From: Gammaproteobacteria bacterium
GTDB lineage: Bacteria; Pseudomonadota; Gammaproteobacteria; UBA6429; Thiohalophilaceae
NCBI GenBank assembly: GCA_029880855.1
Contig: JAOUNS010000007.1
Location: 113,139-177,138 of the forward strand
Length of the DNA: 64,000 nucleotides
Direction: 5' to 3'
This document shows, piece after piece, positions 8,868 through 18,102 of the stretch (the first letter of the stretch is position 1; the number at the start of each line of letters is the position of its first letter). The notes beneath the pieces are model-generated. The model was not told where the DNA came from, did no database searches, and was given only the letters and a program-made list of their open reading frames with translations. A program made the translations under genes and the position numbers.

Positions 8868-10178
8868 ATGCAGCAGGCTACAACCAGGCAATTAATGGCG
8901 AGTGACAAGCGAATCCTTATTATTGATGACGATCTGGAAATCAGTTCGCAAATTAAAAAATTTCTGGAAACAGAAGATGCTGCTTATAGCGTTGAGGTCG
9001 CTGCCAACATCAGTCAGGTCGACAACCTGTCCGGCCGTTTCAGACCGGATATCACCTTGATAAATATAAAAAACCCTTCGGAAAAAAGCCTTGCGTTGAT
9101 AACTCAGCTAAAAACCTACAATCCGAATATGGATTGTATTATTCTGGCATCACAACCACATATCAACAACATGACCAGAAGTAACCTGCAGCTGGTATCC
9201 GATATCCTGTTTAAACCACTGGATACGTTCAAATTGCTGCACAGCCTTGAACTGTTATTCTCACGCCAATCCCTGCAACGGGAAAAAGAGGCCACACTGA
9301 GAAAATATGAAACATTGTTTAACGAAAATGATGCCATTATGTTTCATCTGGCAAAAGACGGTATGGTGCTGGATCTGAACAGTGCAGCCGTTAAGCTGTT
9401 AAGCAATGACAAACAGGAAATTATCGGCAAGGCCCTATGGTCAGGCAGGGTTACCGATCTGAATCCGGAATTCAGTCGCAAGCTGCAGGATGTTTTTCAA
9501 AACGTGCAGGCTGCAGACAGTCGCTTTGAAACGACCATGAACGACATGATTTGTGAAAAAAGACTGTTCAGTTTCAATCTGAAAAAAGTCGGTGATATTT
9601 CCAGTAACGATACGGAATATCTGCTGGAAGGCAACGACATCACTGAACAGCGATCTACGGAACAAAAAATTCGTCAGCTGTCTTATATTGATCACCTGAC
9701 CGGTCTGTGCAACCACGCCTGGTTTTACCAAACGGTGAGTCGCGCTCTGACAAATGCCTCGCGCCACCGACGGTGTTGTGCCATCTTGTCCATTAACATC
9801 GACAACTTCACTGTCTTTAATGAAACTTACGGTACACATGCCGGTGATGAAATGCTTATTGAGATTAGTCGCCGTCTGGCTTCCTGTATTCGGCACGGCG
9901 ATATTGCTTCGCGCCGCAGCGGTGACAACTTCACTTTATTTCTGGATGAGATTTCTGATGAAGAAGATGCAGGTCTGGTGGCACATCGGGTATGCAAGAC
10001 CATAGCCTATCACTCGCCGCTGGATCAGGAACACCCGCCGGTGACAGCCAGTATCGGTATTACAATCTTTCCACAGGATGGCAAGGATGCACGCAGTCTG
10101 ATCACCGGCGCAGACAAAACCATGTCAAGCACCAAACAGGACGGTAAAAACAGTTTTCGCTTTTACCATGAGATCTAG
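8868..10178 (+). CDS. receiver-PAS-GGDEF protein with degenerate receiver and GGDEF sites
   Basis: A 436-residue protein. The ATG at 8868 is preferred because AAGGAA lies 6-7 bases upstream; an in-frame ATG at 8841 lacks a site. Residues 6-125 form a receiver with the acidic cluster IIDDD and the lysine of LFKPL, but the phospho-acceptor position reads INIK, that is Asn instead of Asp. Residues about 140-265 look PAS-like. The GGDEF domain begins at SYIDHLTGLCN. Its signature is SGDNF in place of GGDEF, so cyclase activity is doubtful. It may be a c-di-GMP or GTP sensor, or inactive. It has no partner kinase nearby and abuts cysG tail to tail. Confidence 0.85.
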   Translation: MQQATTRQLMASDKRILIIDDDLEISSQIKKFLETEDAAYSVEVAANISQVDNLSGRFRPDITLINIKNPSEKSLALITQLKTYNPNMDCIILASQPHINNMTRSNLQLVSDILFKPLDTFKLLHSLELLFSRQSLQREKEATLRKYETLFNENDAIMFHLAKDGMVLDLNSAAVKLLSNDKQEIIGKALWSGRVTDLNPEFSRKLQDVFQNVQAADSRFETTMNDMICEKRLFSFNLKKVGDISSNDTEYLLEGNDITEQRSTEQKIRQLSYIDHLTGLCNHAWFYQTVSRALTNASRHRRCCAILSINIDNFTVFNETYGTHAGDEMLIEISRRLASCIRHGDIASRRSGDNFTLFLDEISDEEDAGLVAHRVCKTIAYHSPLDQEHPPVTASIGITIFPQDGKDARSLITGADKTMSSTKQDGKNSFRFYHEI

Positions 10179-10190
10179 ACACTGACTGGA

Positions 10191-11606
10191 CTATTGTGCC
10201 GCCGGGAATTTGGCCGAATCTTCACCGGCCGGATCAAACCAGGCCAGCTTGTTATGTAACTGCACCACTTCACCCACAATGATCAGTGTGGGAGGTTTCA
10301 CATCCCGTTGATGTACAAGATCGGGCAATGTCTTTAGATTACCCACATGCACTTTCTGATTCTGGGTTGTACCCTGCTCGACCAGTGCTGCGTGTGTATC
10401 GGCTGACAGGCCATGGGCAATCAGCTGTTTGCAGATCTCGTCCACCCCGTGCAGCCCCATATAAAAGACAATGGTCTGACCGGGATGGGCCAGTGCCTTC
10501 CAGTTGAGATTGATCGTCCCGTCTTTCAAATGACCGGTGACGAACATGCAAGACTGGACATAATCGCGATGGGTCAGCGGGATACCGGCATAGGAGGCGC
10601 AACCGGCAGCGGCGGTAATACCGGGTACCACCTGGAAACTGACCCCCTCTTCCATCAGGGTCTCAATCTCTTCACCACCGCGACCAAAGATAAACGGATC
10701 CCCCCCTTTCAGGCGCAACACCTTCTTGCCTTCTTTCGCCAGACGCACCAGCAGGGCGTTGATGTTCTCTTGCGGGATGGTGTGTTTGTCTTTCTCTTTC
10801 CCGGCATAAATAAATTCTGCATCACGGCGGACCAGATCCAGCACCGGTGCTGAAACCAGACGATCGTAGACCACCACATCAGCCTGCTGCATCAAACGCA
10901 GTGCCCGGAAGGTCAACAGATCCGGATCACCCGGACCGGCGCCGACCAGATAGACCTCACCCCGTTGCGCGGGTGGTTCGGCCTTTTCCACCGCCTCTTC
11001 CAGCGCGGCACGGGCCTTTTTGTCCTGGCCGGCAATCAGCATTTCCGCCACCGGCCCTTGCAGGATCTGCTCCCAAAACACGCGAATATCCTGCCCGGCG
11101 AGTTTTTCTTTTACTTTGCCGCGAAATTCATCCACCAGCGCGGCCAGACGACCATAGGCGGCGGGGATTAGCGTTTCCAGTTTGGCGCGCAGCAAGCGGG
11201 CCAATACAGGAGAGGCGCCGCCGGTGGAGATGGCGATCTGTACCGGTGTACGATCGATAATCGAAGGCATGATGAAGCCACAGAGTTTGGGATTGTCCAC
11301 CACATTGACCGGGATCCCGCGTACCTTGCACAGTGATGAGACCTCGCTGTTTACCGCTTCATCATCGGTTGCAGCAATGACAATCTGTTTACCGTCAATG
11401 TCATCCGCCTTGAATGGACGTTGTTCGTACTGGATATCACCGGCATCAGCCCAGCGTTGCAGTTCACCGCATAATTCAGGAGCCACTACCGCCACCTTGC
11501 CGCCGGCGCGTAACAGTAAAAAGACTTTGCGTGCAGCAACTTCACCCCCACCCACGACGAGACAGGGTTGAGCCTTGATGTTCATAAAAATCGGCAGGAA
11601 ATTCAC
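10191..11606 (-). CDS. cysG: siroheme synthase, trifunctional CysG
   Basis: A 471-residue fusion of two enzymes. Residues 1-210 are the precorrin-2 dehydrogenase/ferrochelatase with the NAD-binding loop VVGGGEVAARKV and the STGGASPVLAR segment that holds the regulatory serine of E. coli CysG. Residues about 217-460 are the uroporphyrinogen-III C-methyltransferase with VGAGPGDPDLLT, the LRLKGGDPFIFGRGGEE motif and VPGITAAAGCA. Together they turn uroporphyrinogen III into siroheme in the cytoplasm, for sulfite and nitrite reductases. The gene is monocistronic here; its only neighbours are the convergent GGDEF gene and a divergent membrane-protein gene. Confidence 0.95.
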   Translation of the reverse strand: MNFLPIFMNIKAQPCLVVGGGEVAARKVFLLLRAGGKVAVVAPELCGELQRWADAGDIQYEQRPFKADDIDGKQIVIAATDDEAVNSEVSSLCKVRGIPVNVVDNPKLCGFIMPSIIDRTPVQIAISTGGASPVLARLLRAKLETLIPAAYGRLAALVDEFRGKVKEKLAGQDIRVFWEQILQGPVAEMLIAGQDKKARAALEEAVEKAEPPAQRGEVYLVGAGPGDPDLLTFRALRLMQQADVVVYDRLVSAPVLDLVRRDAEFIYAGKEKDKHTIPQENINALLVRLAKEGKKVLRLKGGDPFIFGRGGEEIETLMEEGVSFQVVPGITAAAGCASYAGIPLTHRDYVQSCMFVTGHLKDGTINLNWKALAHPGQTIVFYMGLHGVDEICKQLIAHGLSADTHAALVEQGTTQNQKVHVGNLKTLPDLVHQRDVKPPTLIIVGEVVQLHNKLAWFDPAGEDSAKFPAAQ

Positions 11607-11837
11607 TGAAATACCTCGATTTGTCAGGATGACGCTTTACATGTCACTGCTGGATGGACCGGGGCGTAATAATAACTGTATAGAATAAGTATGTCTCCTA
11701 CCCCATTTGGCCAGTAAAACCCTATCAGTCACATGGTTTACAGCCGAATTCTGACCATCACACTGGGCTATTTTTGCCTATACTTATCAGGGTAGGACAG
11801 TGGGGAATTCACTCAATCTCACCAAATACCGTATAGG

Positions 11838-11846
11838 TAAGGAGGT
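11838..11846 (+). promoter_or_regulatory. strong ribosome-binding site
   Basis: AAGGAGGTG, an almost full complement of the 16S rRNA tail, lies 5 bases before the ATG at 11852. It supports high translation of the small membrane protein and fixes its start. Confidence 0.8.
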
Positions 11847-11851
11847 GCTGT

Positions 11852-12364
11852 ATGAAACGACGTCTTTATTTTGTCCTGCCTGATGTTAACGCCGCCCGCA
11901 AAGTGCACGACGAACTCTTGCTGGCCCGTGTGGCAGAAAATCAAATGCATGTGATCGCCCGCGAGGGTACCGACCTGAGCGACTTGCCTGAAGCCAACCT
12001 TTTCCAGAAATCAGATATCATCCACGGCGCACAGCTTGGATTAATCCTCGGCGGCTTTACCGGCGTGATCCTGGGCAGTCTGGCTACCGGTATGGGCTTT
12101 ATCGTGGCCGGGCTGGAAGTCTGGTCTGTGGCCTCATTGTGTATCGGCGGCGCCTTCCTGGGGGCCTGGACCTCCAGTATGGTCGCCATCAATATACCCA
12201 ATACCCGGCTCAAACCTTTCGCGGCGGAAATCGCCCGGGGGAACATCCTTTATATGGTGGATTTACCGGCCAAGCAGGTCGAGCAGATCAGCGATATGAT
12301 TCACAAGCACCACCCGGAAGCCGGTATGCATGATGTGGAGCCGACAATACCCGCCTTCCCCTGA
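11852..12364 (+). CDS. DUF1269-like membrane protein with glycine-rich helices
   Basis: A 170-residue protein. Residues 1-60 form a soluble part that starts like a small regulatory fold (RLYFVLPDVNAARKVHDEL). Residues about 63-112 hold two glycine-rich membrane helices (LGLILGGFTGVILGSLATG and a second one ending GAFLGAW). The tail is soluble. This pattern resembles the DUF1269 family of stress-associated membrane proteins with glycine-zipper helices; no biochemical role is established. A very strong ribosome-binding site precedes it and an intrinsic terminator follows, so it is a single-gene unit. The family assignment is from memory of the pattern. Confidence 0.7.
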   Translation: MKRRLYFVLPDVNAARKVHDELLLARVAENQMHVIAREGTDLSDLPEANLFQKSDIIHGAQLGLILGGFTGVILGSLATGMGFIVAGLEVWSVASLCIGGAFLGAWTSSMVAINIPNTRLKPFAAEIARGNILYMVDLPAKQVEQISDMIHKHHPEAGMHDVEPTIPAFP

Positions 12365-12393
12365 AGCAGAGAACCAATTATCAATACCCTTTA

Positions 12394-12420
12394 AAAAGCG
12401 GCTGTCATGCCGCTTTTTTT
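12394..12420. terminator. bidirectional intrinsic terminator
   Basis: A perfect stem AAAAAGCGGC / GCCGCTTTTT encloses the loop TGTCAT, with A- and T-runs on both sides. It ends the DUF1269-like gene on plus and, lying at the stop codon of the DHH gene, can also serve that gene on minus. Confidence 0.9.
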
Positions 12421-13375
12421 ATCCGGCGGCATAGACCTCACGAAAGGCTGCCACGAACTCGTCATATTGCCCGGCAGACAACAGGTTTATGCCCGCCGCG
12501 CCCTGTCGACCGCCGCCACCGGGAAACCGGCTGCATAATTGATCCGCCCCGGCCTTGTTGTTAATCGGGGCTCTGACACTCACCTGAAAACCGGTCCCCT
12601 TTTCCGTCAGTAAGGCATGAGCCCGATCAGGATATTCCCGGGCCAGTTGATTGGCAAAGACGCCGGAGATTCGGCGCGCCCATTTCTCATCCGGTAGAAT
12701 GTAAAGTGCAACGGCGTTGTCGGTAAACTCCGCCTGCAGGCGCTGTGTGTGTGCCAGATCATCGGTATAGCCTTGCTGCAACATCCGGTAGACCGGCTGT
12801 GTATGAATGAACTCCCACGGGTCTGCAAAGGGTTGCAGGGCCTGGAACAGATCCGCCGGGTGAAACAGCAGATCGCTCAGGTCATTGCCATAGCCGTTGT
12901 AATTAATACAGGTACCCAGCACGCGCAGTTCGTTGAGTTGGGTGTGGGAGAGATCCAGGGGGGCGGCCGCCCGCATGGCGCTGTCATACAGATTATCCCC
13001 GAATGCGCCCACCACCGCCCAGGGCAGGTGCTGTCCCTGCAGATACTGATTTACCAGCAGGCTGGTACAGACTTCGGCAGCAGTGTCGATGATCGCCTCC
13101 AGAGCCGGGTGCTGCGGAATATCGCCGGCCATGTGGTGATCGAAATATTGTACCTTCGCGCCTGCCTCAAGGGCAGTGATCAGGGCAGGTCGATTCTTGT
13201 CCAGGGAGATATCCAGCACTGTCACGTGATCACCGCTGACAGGTGAAATCCTGCCCAGCAGACTGATATCCCGTTTGACGCCGGTGACCAGCGTACACTC
13301 GACCGGCTGTGCCAGACGTAACTGCTGTAATGCGCAAATACCATCCGCATCGCCATTAAAAACATCATAGTGCAT
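12419..13375 (-). CDS. DHH-family phosphoesterase
   Basis: A 318-residue protein of the DHH superfamily. The N-terminus has FNGDADGICAL, the first metal-binding motif, then VLDISLDKN and the signature YFDHHMAGD at about residues 97-105, followed by GAFGDNLYD. The C-terminal part ends with a glycine-rich stretch FPGGGGRQGAAG, typical of DHHA1 domains that bind substrate. The family cleaves small nucleic acids or nucleotides such as nanoRNA or pAp with Mn2+. The exact substrate is not decided here. It stands alone, divergent from cysC with only 83 bases between start codons. A link with sulfate activation by removing pAp is possible but unproven. Confidence 0.85.
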   Translation of the reverse strand: MHYDVFNGDADGICALQQLRLAQPVECTLVTGVKRDISLLGRISPVSGDHVTVLDISLDKNRPALITALEAGAKVQYFDHHMAGDIPQHPALEAIIDTAAEVCTSLLVNQYLQGQHLPWAVVGAFGDNLYDSAMRAAAPLDLSHTQLNELRVLGTCINYNGYGNDLSDLLFHPADLFQALQPFADPWEFIHTQPVYRMLQQGYTDDLAHTQRLQAEFTDNAVALYILPDEKWARRISGVFANQLAREYPDRAHALLTEKGTGFQVSVRAPINNKAGADQLCSRFPGGGGRQGAAGINLLSAGQYDEFVAAFREVYAAG

Positions 13376-13443
13376 GGTTTATGTGTTCCTGATACCCATA
13401 TTAATGATATATTTATCTTGCATCACATCATAAATGAATAGCC

Positions 13444-13449
13444 TATAAT
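13444..13449 (+). promoter_or_regulatory. consensus -10 box close to the cysC start
   Basis: TATAAT lies only 9 bases upstream of the cysC ATG at 13459. If used, transcription would begin about 3 bases before the ATG, giving a nearly leaderless message. No Shine-Dalgarno sequence is visible there. The -35 region is weak (TTGCAT at a 20-base spacing). Confidence 0.5.
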
Positions 13450-13458
13450 TGGCATCAG

Positions 13459-14088
13459 ATGACAGACAATAACAACCAAAATAAGAGCAGCAATACGGTC
13501 TGGCACCATGCCACTGTAACCCGCCGGCGCCGCGAAGCCCAGAATCGCCACAAAAGCGTGATCCTGTGGTTCACCGGTCTTTCCGGAGCAGGCAAATCCA
13601 CTCTGGCCCATGCTGTTGAAGAAGAACTGCACCAATTGGGTTGCCGTACCTATGTGCTGGATGGCGATAATGTTCGACATGGCCTGTGCGGTGATCTTGC
13701 TTTCAGTGAGGAAGATCGCAAGGAAAACATCCGCCGTATCGGTAATGTGGCCAAGTTATTCCTCGAATCAGGTGTAATTATCCTGACCGCCTTTATCTCC
13801 CCCTTCAAAAGCGACCGCGCTCTGGTGCGCAATATGGTGTTGCATGGTGATTTTCTGGAGATTTATTGCGATACCCCCATTGAGGTATGCGAACAGCGGG
13901 ACATCAAGGGGCTTTATCAAAAGGCAAGGGAAGGCAAGATCAAGGATTTCACCGGTATCTCCTCCCCCTATGAGCAACCATCCAATCCTGAACTGACTGT
14001 CCATACCGGTAACGATTCACTCGAGTCCTGTGTGGCAAAGGTCGTCAGCCTGTTACAAGAACGTGGAGTCATACTGACAGAATTATGA
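13459..14088 (+). CDS. cysC: adenylylsulfate (APS) kinase
   Basis: A 209-residue APS kinase. It has the P-loop GLSGAGKST at residues 40-48, the APS-binding motif DGDNVRHGL, and the conserved segments [12 protein letters not shown] and FISPFKSDR. It phosphorylates APS to PAPS, the universal sulfate donor. There are no cysD/cysN sulfurylase genes beside it. Instead it leads a block with galE, a methyltransferase and a polysaccharide deacetylase, and overlaps galE by 4 bases (ATGA). This placement suggests a dedicated PAPS supply for the sulfotransferase gene at 20.1-21.0 kb, not general sulfate assimilation. The function is firm; the dedicated role is an inference. Confidence 0.93.
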   Translation: MTDNNNQNKSSNTVWHHATVTRRRREAQNRHKSVILWFTGLSGAGKSTLAHAVEEELHQLGCRTYVLDGDNVRHGLCGDLAFSEEDRKENIRRIGNVAKLFLESGVIILTAFISPFKSDRALVRNMVLHGDFLEIYCDTPIEVCEQRDIKGLYQKAREGKIKDFTGISSPYEQPSNPELTVHTGNDSLESCVAKVVSLLQERGVILTEL

Positions 14089-15071
14089 GTAAATCCAGCA
14101 TACTCGTTACCGGCGGAGCCGGATATATCGGCAGTCACGTGGTGCGCCAACTGGGCGAAGCCGGGGAAAACATCGTTGTTTTGGATAATCTGACAACCGG
14201 TTTTGCCGATGCCGTCTTGTATGGCAAGCTTGTCGTTGGTGATACCGGCGATAAAGAACTGGTCTCTGCCATCATGCAGGAACATCAGGTTGAAACCGTC
14301 ATACATTTTGCCGCCCATACGATCGTGCCGGAATCGGTTGCCGACCCGATGAAGTATTACCGAAACAACACCTGTAGTTCACGCAATCTGCTGGAATGTT
14401 GTCAGCAACATGGGGTAAAACATTTTATCTTTTCATCCACGGCGGCCGTTTATGGCATTCCGCAGGATGGTCTGGCCAGAGAAGATGCGCAACTCGCCCC
14501 CATCAATCCCTATGGTACATCCAAACTCATGACCGAATGGATGTTGCGTGATCTAAGTGTTGCCTCGGATCTGACCCATGTCGCCTTGCGCTATTTCAAT
14601 GTCGCCGGTTCAGATCCGCAAGGACGGATCGGCCAAAACACTCCCAAAGCGACCCTGCTCATCAAGGTCGCCTGCGAGGCGGCAGTGGGCAAACGCGACT
14701 CTATCGCGATCTACGGTACAGACTATCCGACACCGGACGGCACCGGAATCCGGGATTATATCCATGTGGAAGATCTGGCATCCGCTCACGTCAAGGCACT
14801 GGCCTACCTGCGCAAGGGCGGTACCTCCACCACATTGAATTGCGGCTACGGCCACGGTATTTCAGTACGCGAAGTCCTTGATATGGTTCAGAAGGTAAAC
14901 GGTGCACAGTTAAACATTCGGGAAGAGGCACGCCGTGCCGGCGATCCCCCCACACTGATTGCCGGCGCTGATCGTATTCAGCAGTTACTTGACTGGAAAC
15001 CGCAATACGATGATCTGGAGTTTATCGTCAAAACTTCACTGGATTGGGAAAGAAAGCGGGCAAAACAATAA
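14085..15071 (+). CDS. galE: UDP-glucose 4-epimerase
   Basis: A 328-residue extended short-chain dehydrogenase. The NAD motif [11 protein letters not shown] is at residues 8-18, the catalytic serine region reads FSSTAAVYG, and the YGTSK motif supplies the catalytic tyrosine and lysine. The segment [10 protein letters not shown] and the C-terminal GAGDR-like pattern (here RAGDPPTL) match GalE. It interconverts UDP-glucose and UDP-galactose, supplying galactose for the EPS. The start overlaps the cysC stop (ATGA), which indicates translational coupling. A GalNAc-active Gne-type specificity cannot be excluded. Confidence 0.92.
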   Translation: MSKSSILVTGGAGYIGSHVVRQLGEAGENIVVLDNLTTGFADAVLYGKLVVGDTGDKELVSAIMQEHQVETVIHFAAHTIVPESVADPMKYYRNNTCSSRNLLECCQQHGVKHFIFSSTAAVYGIPQDGLAREDAQLAPINPYGTSKLMTEWMLRDLSVASDLTHVALRYFNVAGSDPQGRIGQNTPKATLLIKVACEAAVGKRDSIAIYGTDYPTPDGTGIRDYIHVEDLASAHVKALAYLRKGGTSTTLNCGYGHGISVREVLDMVQKVNGAQLNIREEARRAGDPPTLIAGADRIQQLLDWKPQYDDLEFIVKTSLDWERKRAKQ

Positions 15072-15196
15072 TTCGCACCAACAGGAATAACGGATGCTCC
15101 GCCTTTCCTTTGCAAGGTAACGAAATCAACATAGTAATACACGATGCACAGCCGAACCGGCGTGCATCCTTGACTTAACAGGACATGGGGTTAAAT

Positions 15197-15898
15197 ATGT
15201 CAACCGCCGCCATTCAACATCTACAGGCACTGCTCGATCAGACCTTTAAAAACGAACCGCACAGAATACTTGAAGCCGGTTGCGGCTCTTTTACGCATGT
15301 GGTGATTCCTGGTGAAAATCATATAACCGGTATCGATATTTCCCAGGAGCAACTGGACAAAAACAGCAAACTGAATGAGAAGATCAAAGCTGACATCCAG
15401 TCATATAGCTTGCCGGAAAATATGTATGATCTGATCATCTGTTGGGATGTAATGGAACATCTGCCCTTCCCGGCCCAGGCGTTGCAAAATTTCAAAAAAG
15501 CGATTAACCAGACCGGGCTGATCATCCTTGCCCTGCCCAATGTCTATTCGCTAAAAGGGTTGATTACCCGTTTCACACCGCACTGGTTTCATGTATTTGT
15601 TTACAAGTACATCTTTAATAAAAAAGATGCCGGCCAACCCGGTTGTGCACCATTCCCAACTTTTTTGAAATTTGAGATCGCGCCTCGTGCCCTGTTGAAA
15701 TTTGCCAATGAAAACAATTTCGAGGTTGTCTTCCTGGAAACCGAAGACCGTTTTCCGCGCATTATTCGTGAAGACAAACGCTATCTCTATCTGGCCTATG
15801 TGGCTTGCTCACACCTGTTAAAGATCATCAGTCTGGGCACACTGGGCGGGATTAACAATACTGATTTTATCTGCGTCCTGCGCCGTAAACCGGCCTGA
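15197..15898 (+). CDS. class I SAM-dependent methyltransferase
   Basis: A 233-residue methyltransferase. Motif I is ILEAGCGSF near residue 24, the acidic end of strand 2 is ITGIDIS, and motif IV is DLIICWDVMEHLPFP. The ATG at 15197 is preferred over 15185 because GGGG lies 6 bases upstream. It belongs to the Methyltransf_11/23-type group found often in polysaccharide loci, where members methylate sugar hydroxyls or lipid carriers. The substrate here is unknown. It sits between galE and a deacetylase gene in the same direction, after a 125-base gap. Confidence 0.85.
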   Translation: MSTAAIQHLQALLDQTFKNEPHRILEAGCGSFTHVVIPGENHITGIDISQEQLDKNSKLNEKIKADIQSYSLPENMYDLIICWDVMEHLPFPAQALQNFKKAINQTGLIILALPNVYSLKGLITRFTPHWFHVFVYKYIFNKKDAGQPGCAPFPTFLKFEIAPRALLKFANENNFEVVFLETEDRFPRIIREDKRYLYLAYVACSHLLKIISLGTLGGINNTDFICVLRRKPA

Positions 15899-15923
15899 AG
15901 ACAACAGCCACTGTTGGTAAGTG

Positions 15924-16928
15924 ATGAAATTCATTCTCGGCCTGGATTATGAACTTTTTTTCGGCAGCCGTACCGGTACTGTGCAAAATTGCCTGATCCG
16001 CCCCATTGATGAATTACTCAAGGTCACCAACCGTTACGGGGTCAGGCTCAGCCTGTTCGTTGATGCCGGGTATTTGCTGCGCGCCGCCGAATACCCCGCC
16101 CTGCAAGCTGAAGTGGACCGCATCAAGCAACAGTTATCCGAACTGAGCAAACAAGGTCACGATATCCAGTTGCATGTCCATCCACACTGGCTGGATTGCC
16201 ACTATGCCGATGGTGAGTGGCGCATTGATACCACACGTTATCGTCTGCACGACTTTGCGACCGAAGAAATTCACAAGATTGTCGCTGACCAAACCAAACT
16301 GCTGGCAGATATCTCCGGCAAGCCGGTCTTCGCCTATCGCGCCGGCGGTTGGTGTATACAGCCATTTACTGCACTAAAGGATGCCTTGTGGGATGCCGGT
16401 ATCTGGCTCGACAGCACCGTCTATTTTGCCGGTGTTTCCACTGATACTGTGCGTGGCTATGATTTCTCCCGCGCCGGCACCAAATCCCACTGGCGTTTTG
16501 AGAATGACCCGGTCGAGGAAGAGCCGGACGGTCGCTTTGTCGAAATCCCGATCAGTGCCTGCAAACTCTATCCCGGCTTTTTCTGGAAGATGGCCCTGGT
16601 GAAAAAATTCGCCGGCAATCGCTTTAAACCCTGGGGTGATGGACGCACCATGATTGCCGATTCCGCGTATTACCTGCAACGACTGACGCGCCCAACCTAC
16701 AGCGTGGTGTCCATCGATGGTCTTAAGGCCGCCACACTGGCAAGCGCACTGCGTCAGAATCGACGCTGGGGAAACAGCGGGATATTTAATATCATGGGGC
16801 ACCCCAAATCCCTGACGCCTTACTCCATGCAACAACTGGAACGCTTTTTGCGGGATCATCATACGCAATTGGAACCGATCACATTCCAGGATCTGGCCGG
16901 CATGAAAGCAGTTGCAACAGCCGGCTGA
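15924..16928 (+). CDS. polysaccharide deacetylase-like protein
   Basis: A 334-residue protein of the NodB-like group. The N-terminus GLDYELFFGSR carries the first catalytic Asp region, HVHPHWLD the metal histidines, and FAYRAGGWCIQP the conserved arginine motif. GHP near the C-terminus completes the site. There is no signal peptide, so it is either cytoplasmic or acts on lipid-linked sugars at the inner face. A GTG three bases earlier (15921) is an alternative start. It ends the plus-strand cysC block and converges on a second deacetylase gene, 14 bases away. Removal of N-acetyl groups from the EPS unit is a family-based inference. Confidence 0.82.
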   Translation: MKFILGLDYELFFGSRTGTVQNCLIRPIDELLKVTNRYGVRLSLFVDAGYLLRAAEYPALQAEVDRIKQQLSELSKQGHDIQLHVHPHWLDCHYADGEWRIDTTRYRLHDFATEEIHKIVADQTKLLADISGKPVFAYRAGGWCIQPFTALKDALWDAGIWLDSTVYFAGVSTDTVRGYDFSRAGTKSHWRFENDPVEEEPDGRFVEIPISACKLYPGFFWKMALVKKFAGNRFKPWGDGRTMIADSAYYLQRLTRPTYSVVSIDGLKAATLASALRQNRRWGNSGIFNIMGHPKSLTPYSMQQLERFLRDHHTQLEPITFQDLAGMKAVATAG

Positions 16929-16942
16929 GAAATTCAGTCAGT

Positions 16943-18019
16943 TCAGCTTTTGCGGGACAGCAGTGCTGACAGTCTGGACAGGAAGGCAATCAAACCACTG
17001 ACTTCAGCCAGTATCCATCCGCTCGATGTATGCACGGGGAACGGCACCCGTTTCAGTGTCAGCAGATCATCGCCTGCCTGGTTCAAACCATTGTCCGAGG
17101 TCATGGCGGTGCGAAATCCTCCTGCCCTGACCAATTCCACCACTTCCGCGTTATAACTGCCGTTGGGATAACAGAAATGGTCACAAGCCTGATTGAGTTG
17201 AGTTTCGATATCCTGCCTGGAGTCATTAATCTGCTGTTGCGCGACATCCAGCGAAACAAACTCAAGTCGAGTATGATCCACCGTGTGTGCACCAAATGAT
17301 AACCCGTCGGCAAGTGATTGTTTAATCCCGTCCCACTGCATCAATCCCGCCCAATCATCATCTGCCATAATGTCGGCGAGTTTTTTACCTGACTCATTTT
17401 CAAGGCCTTCTGCCAAAGCATTTAATTCCCGCAGCATTGCCTCATCACTGCGCTGTACAGCTTTGGCCTGAATTCTTAATGCCTTATAGGTTTCCTGAAA
17501 CTCATTACGATCAGTGGCGCTGATTCTGACCGGTTTATCAGCAATCAAAAATTCTCTTTCCCTGAATTCCACCGACTGCAGAGCGTAATCCAGTCGATCG
17601 ATCCAGAATGGCGAGGTTTTGTTAATATAGCCCGTCGCCAAATAGATGATGGCGGGAATAGCGTGTTTTTTGAGAACCGGACCGGCATAGGTCAGATTGT
17701 TTTGATAACCATCATCAAAGGTAAGCACCATGCTGTAGGGTTTCATCGGTTGTCGTCCGGCCAGCATCTGAGCCGCTTCATCCAGACTGACAAAATGATA
17801 ATACTTTGACAGTAAGCCAATTACCCGGTCGAAATGTTGCAGACTGAGACGCTCCCATAGCGGCATCCAGCGCTGTCGGGCATTTTCATCCACCACACCA
17901 TGCACCATCAACACGGTGAGTTTTTTACGATTCAAAAAGCGCCAGCACCACAACAAACCCGTATACAACAGCATATCGGGGATCAGTTGCAGCAGCCTGT
18001 TTCGTTTTGATCGGGCCAT
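16943..18019 (-). CDS. NodB-type polysaccharide deacetylase
   Basis: A 358-residue deacetylase if the ATG at 18019 is used. The frame is open to 18193, but that extension overlaps the neighbouring methyltransferase gene and shows no family features. The NodB core has LTFDDGYQNN (catalytic Asp and metal Asp), SFGAHTVDHTRLE (metal histidines) and FCYPNGSYN. A hydrophobic stretch near the N-terminus (IPDMLLYTGLLWCWRFL) may anchor it to the inner membrane. It is the last gene of a long minus-strand series that includes glycosyltransferase, sulfotransferase and flippase genes. It likely deacetylates aminosugars of the EPS. Confidence 0.87.
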   Translation of the reverse strand: MARSKRNRLLQLIPDMLLYTGLLWCWRFLNRKKLTVLMVHGVVDENARQRWMPLWERLSLQHFDRVIGLLSKYYHFVSLDEAAQMLAGRQPMKPYSMVLTFDDGYQNNLTYAGPVLKKHAIPAIIYLATGYINKTSPFWIDRLDYALQSVEFREREFLIADKPVRISATDRNEFQETYKALRIQAKAVQRSDEAMLRELNALAEGLENESGKKLADIMADDDWAGLMQWDGIKQSLADGLSFGAHTVDHTRLEFVSLDVAQQQINDSRQDIETQLNQACDHFCYPNGSYNAEVVELVRAGGFRTAMTSDNGLNQAGDDLLTLKRVPFPVHTSSGWILAEVSGLIAFLSRLSALLSRKS

Positions 18020-18102
18020 CCGTTTCTCGTACGCTTTAATTACGCCTGTTTTGTCCGGTTGTGCTGACGGTGTTTGCCGCAGCGGTGACAAGAAAACACC
18101 GT

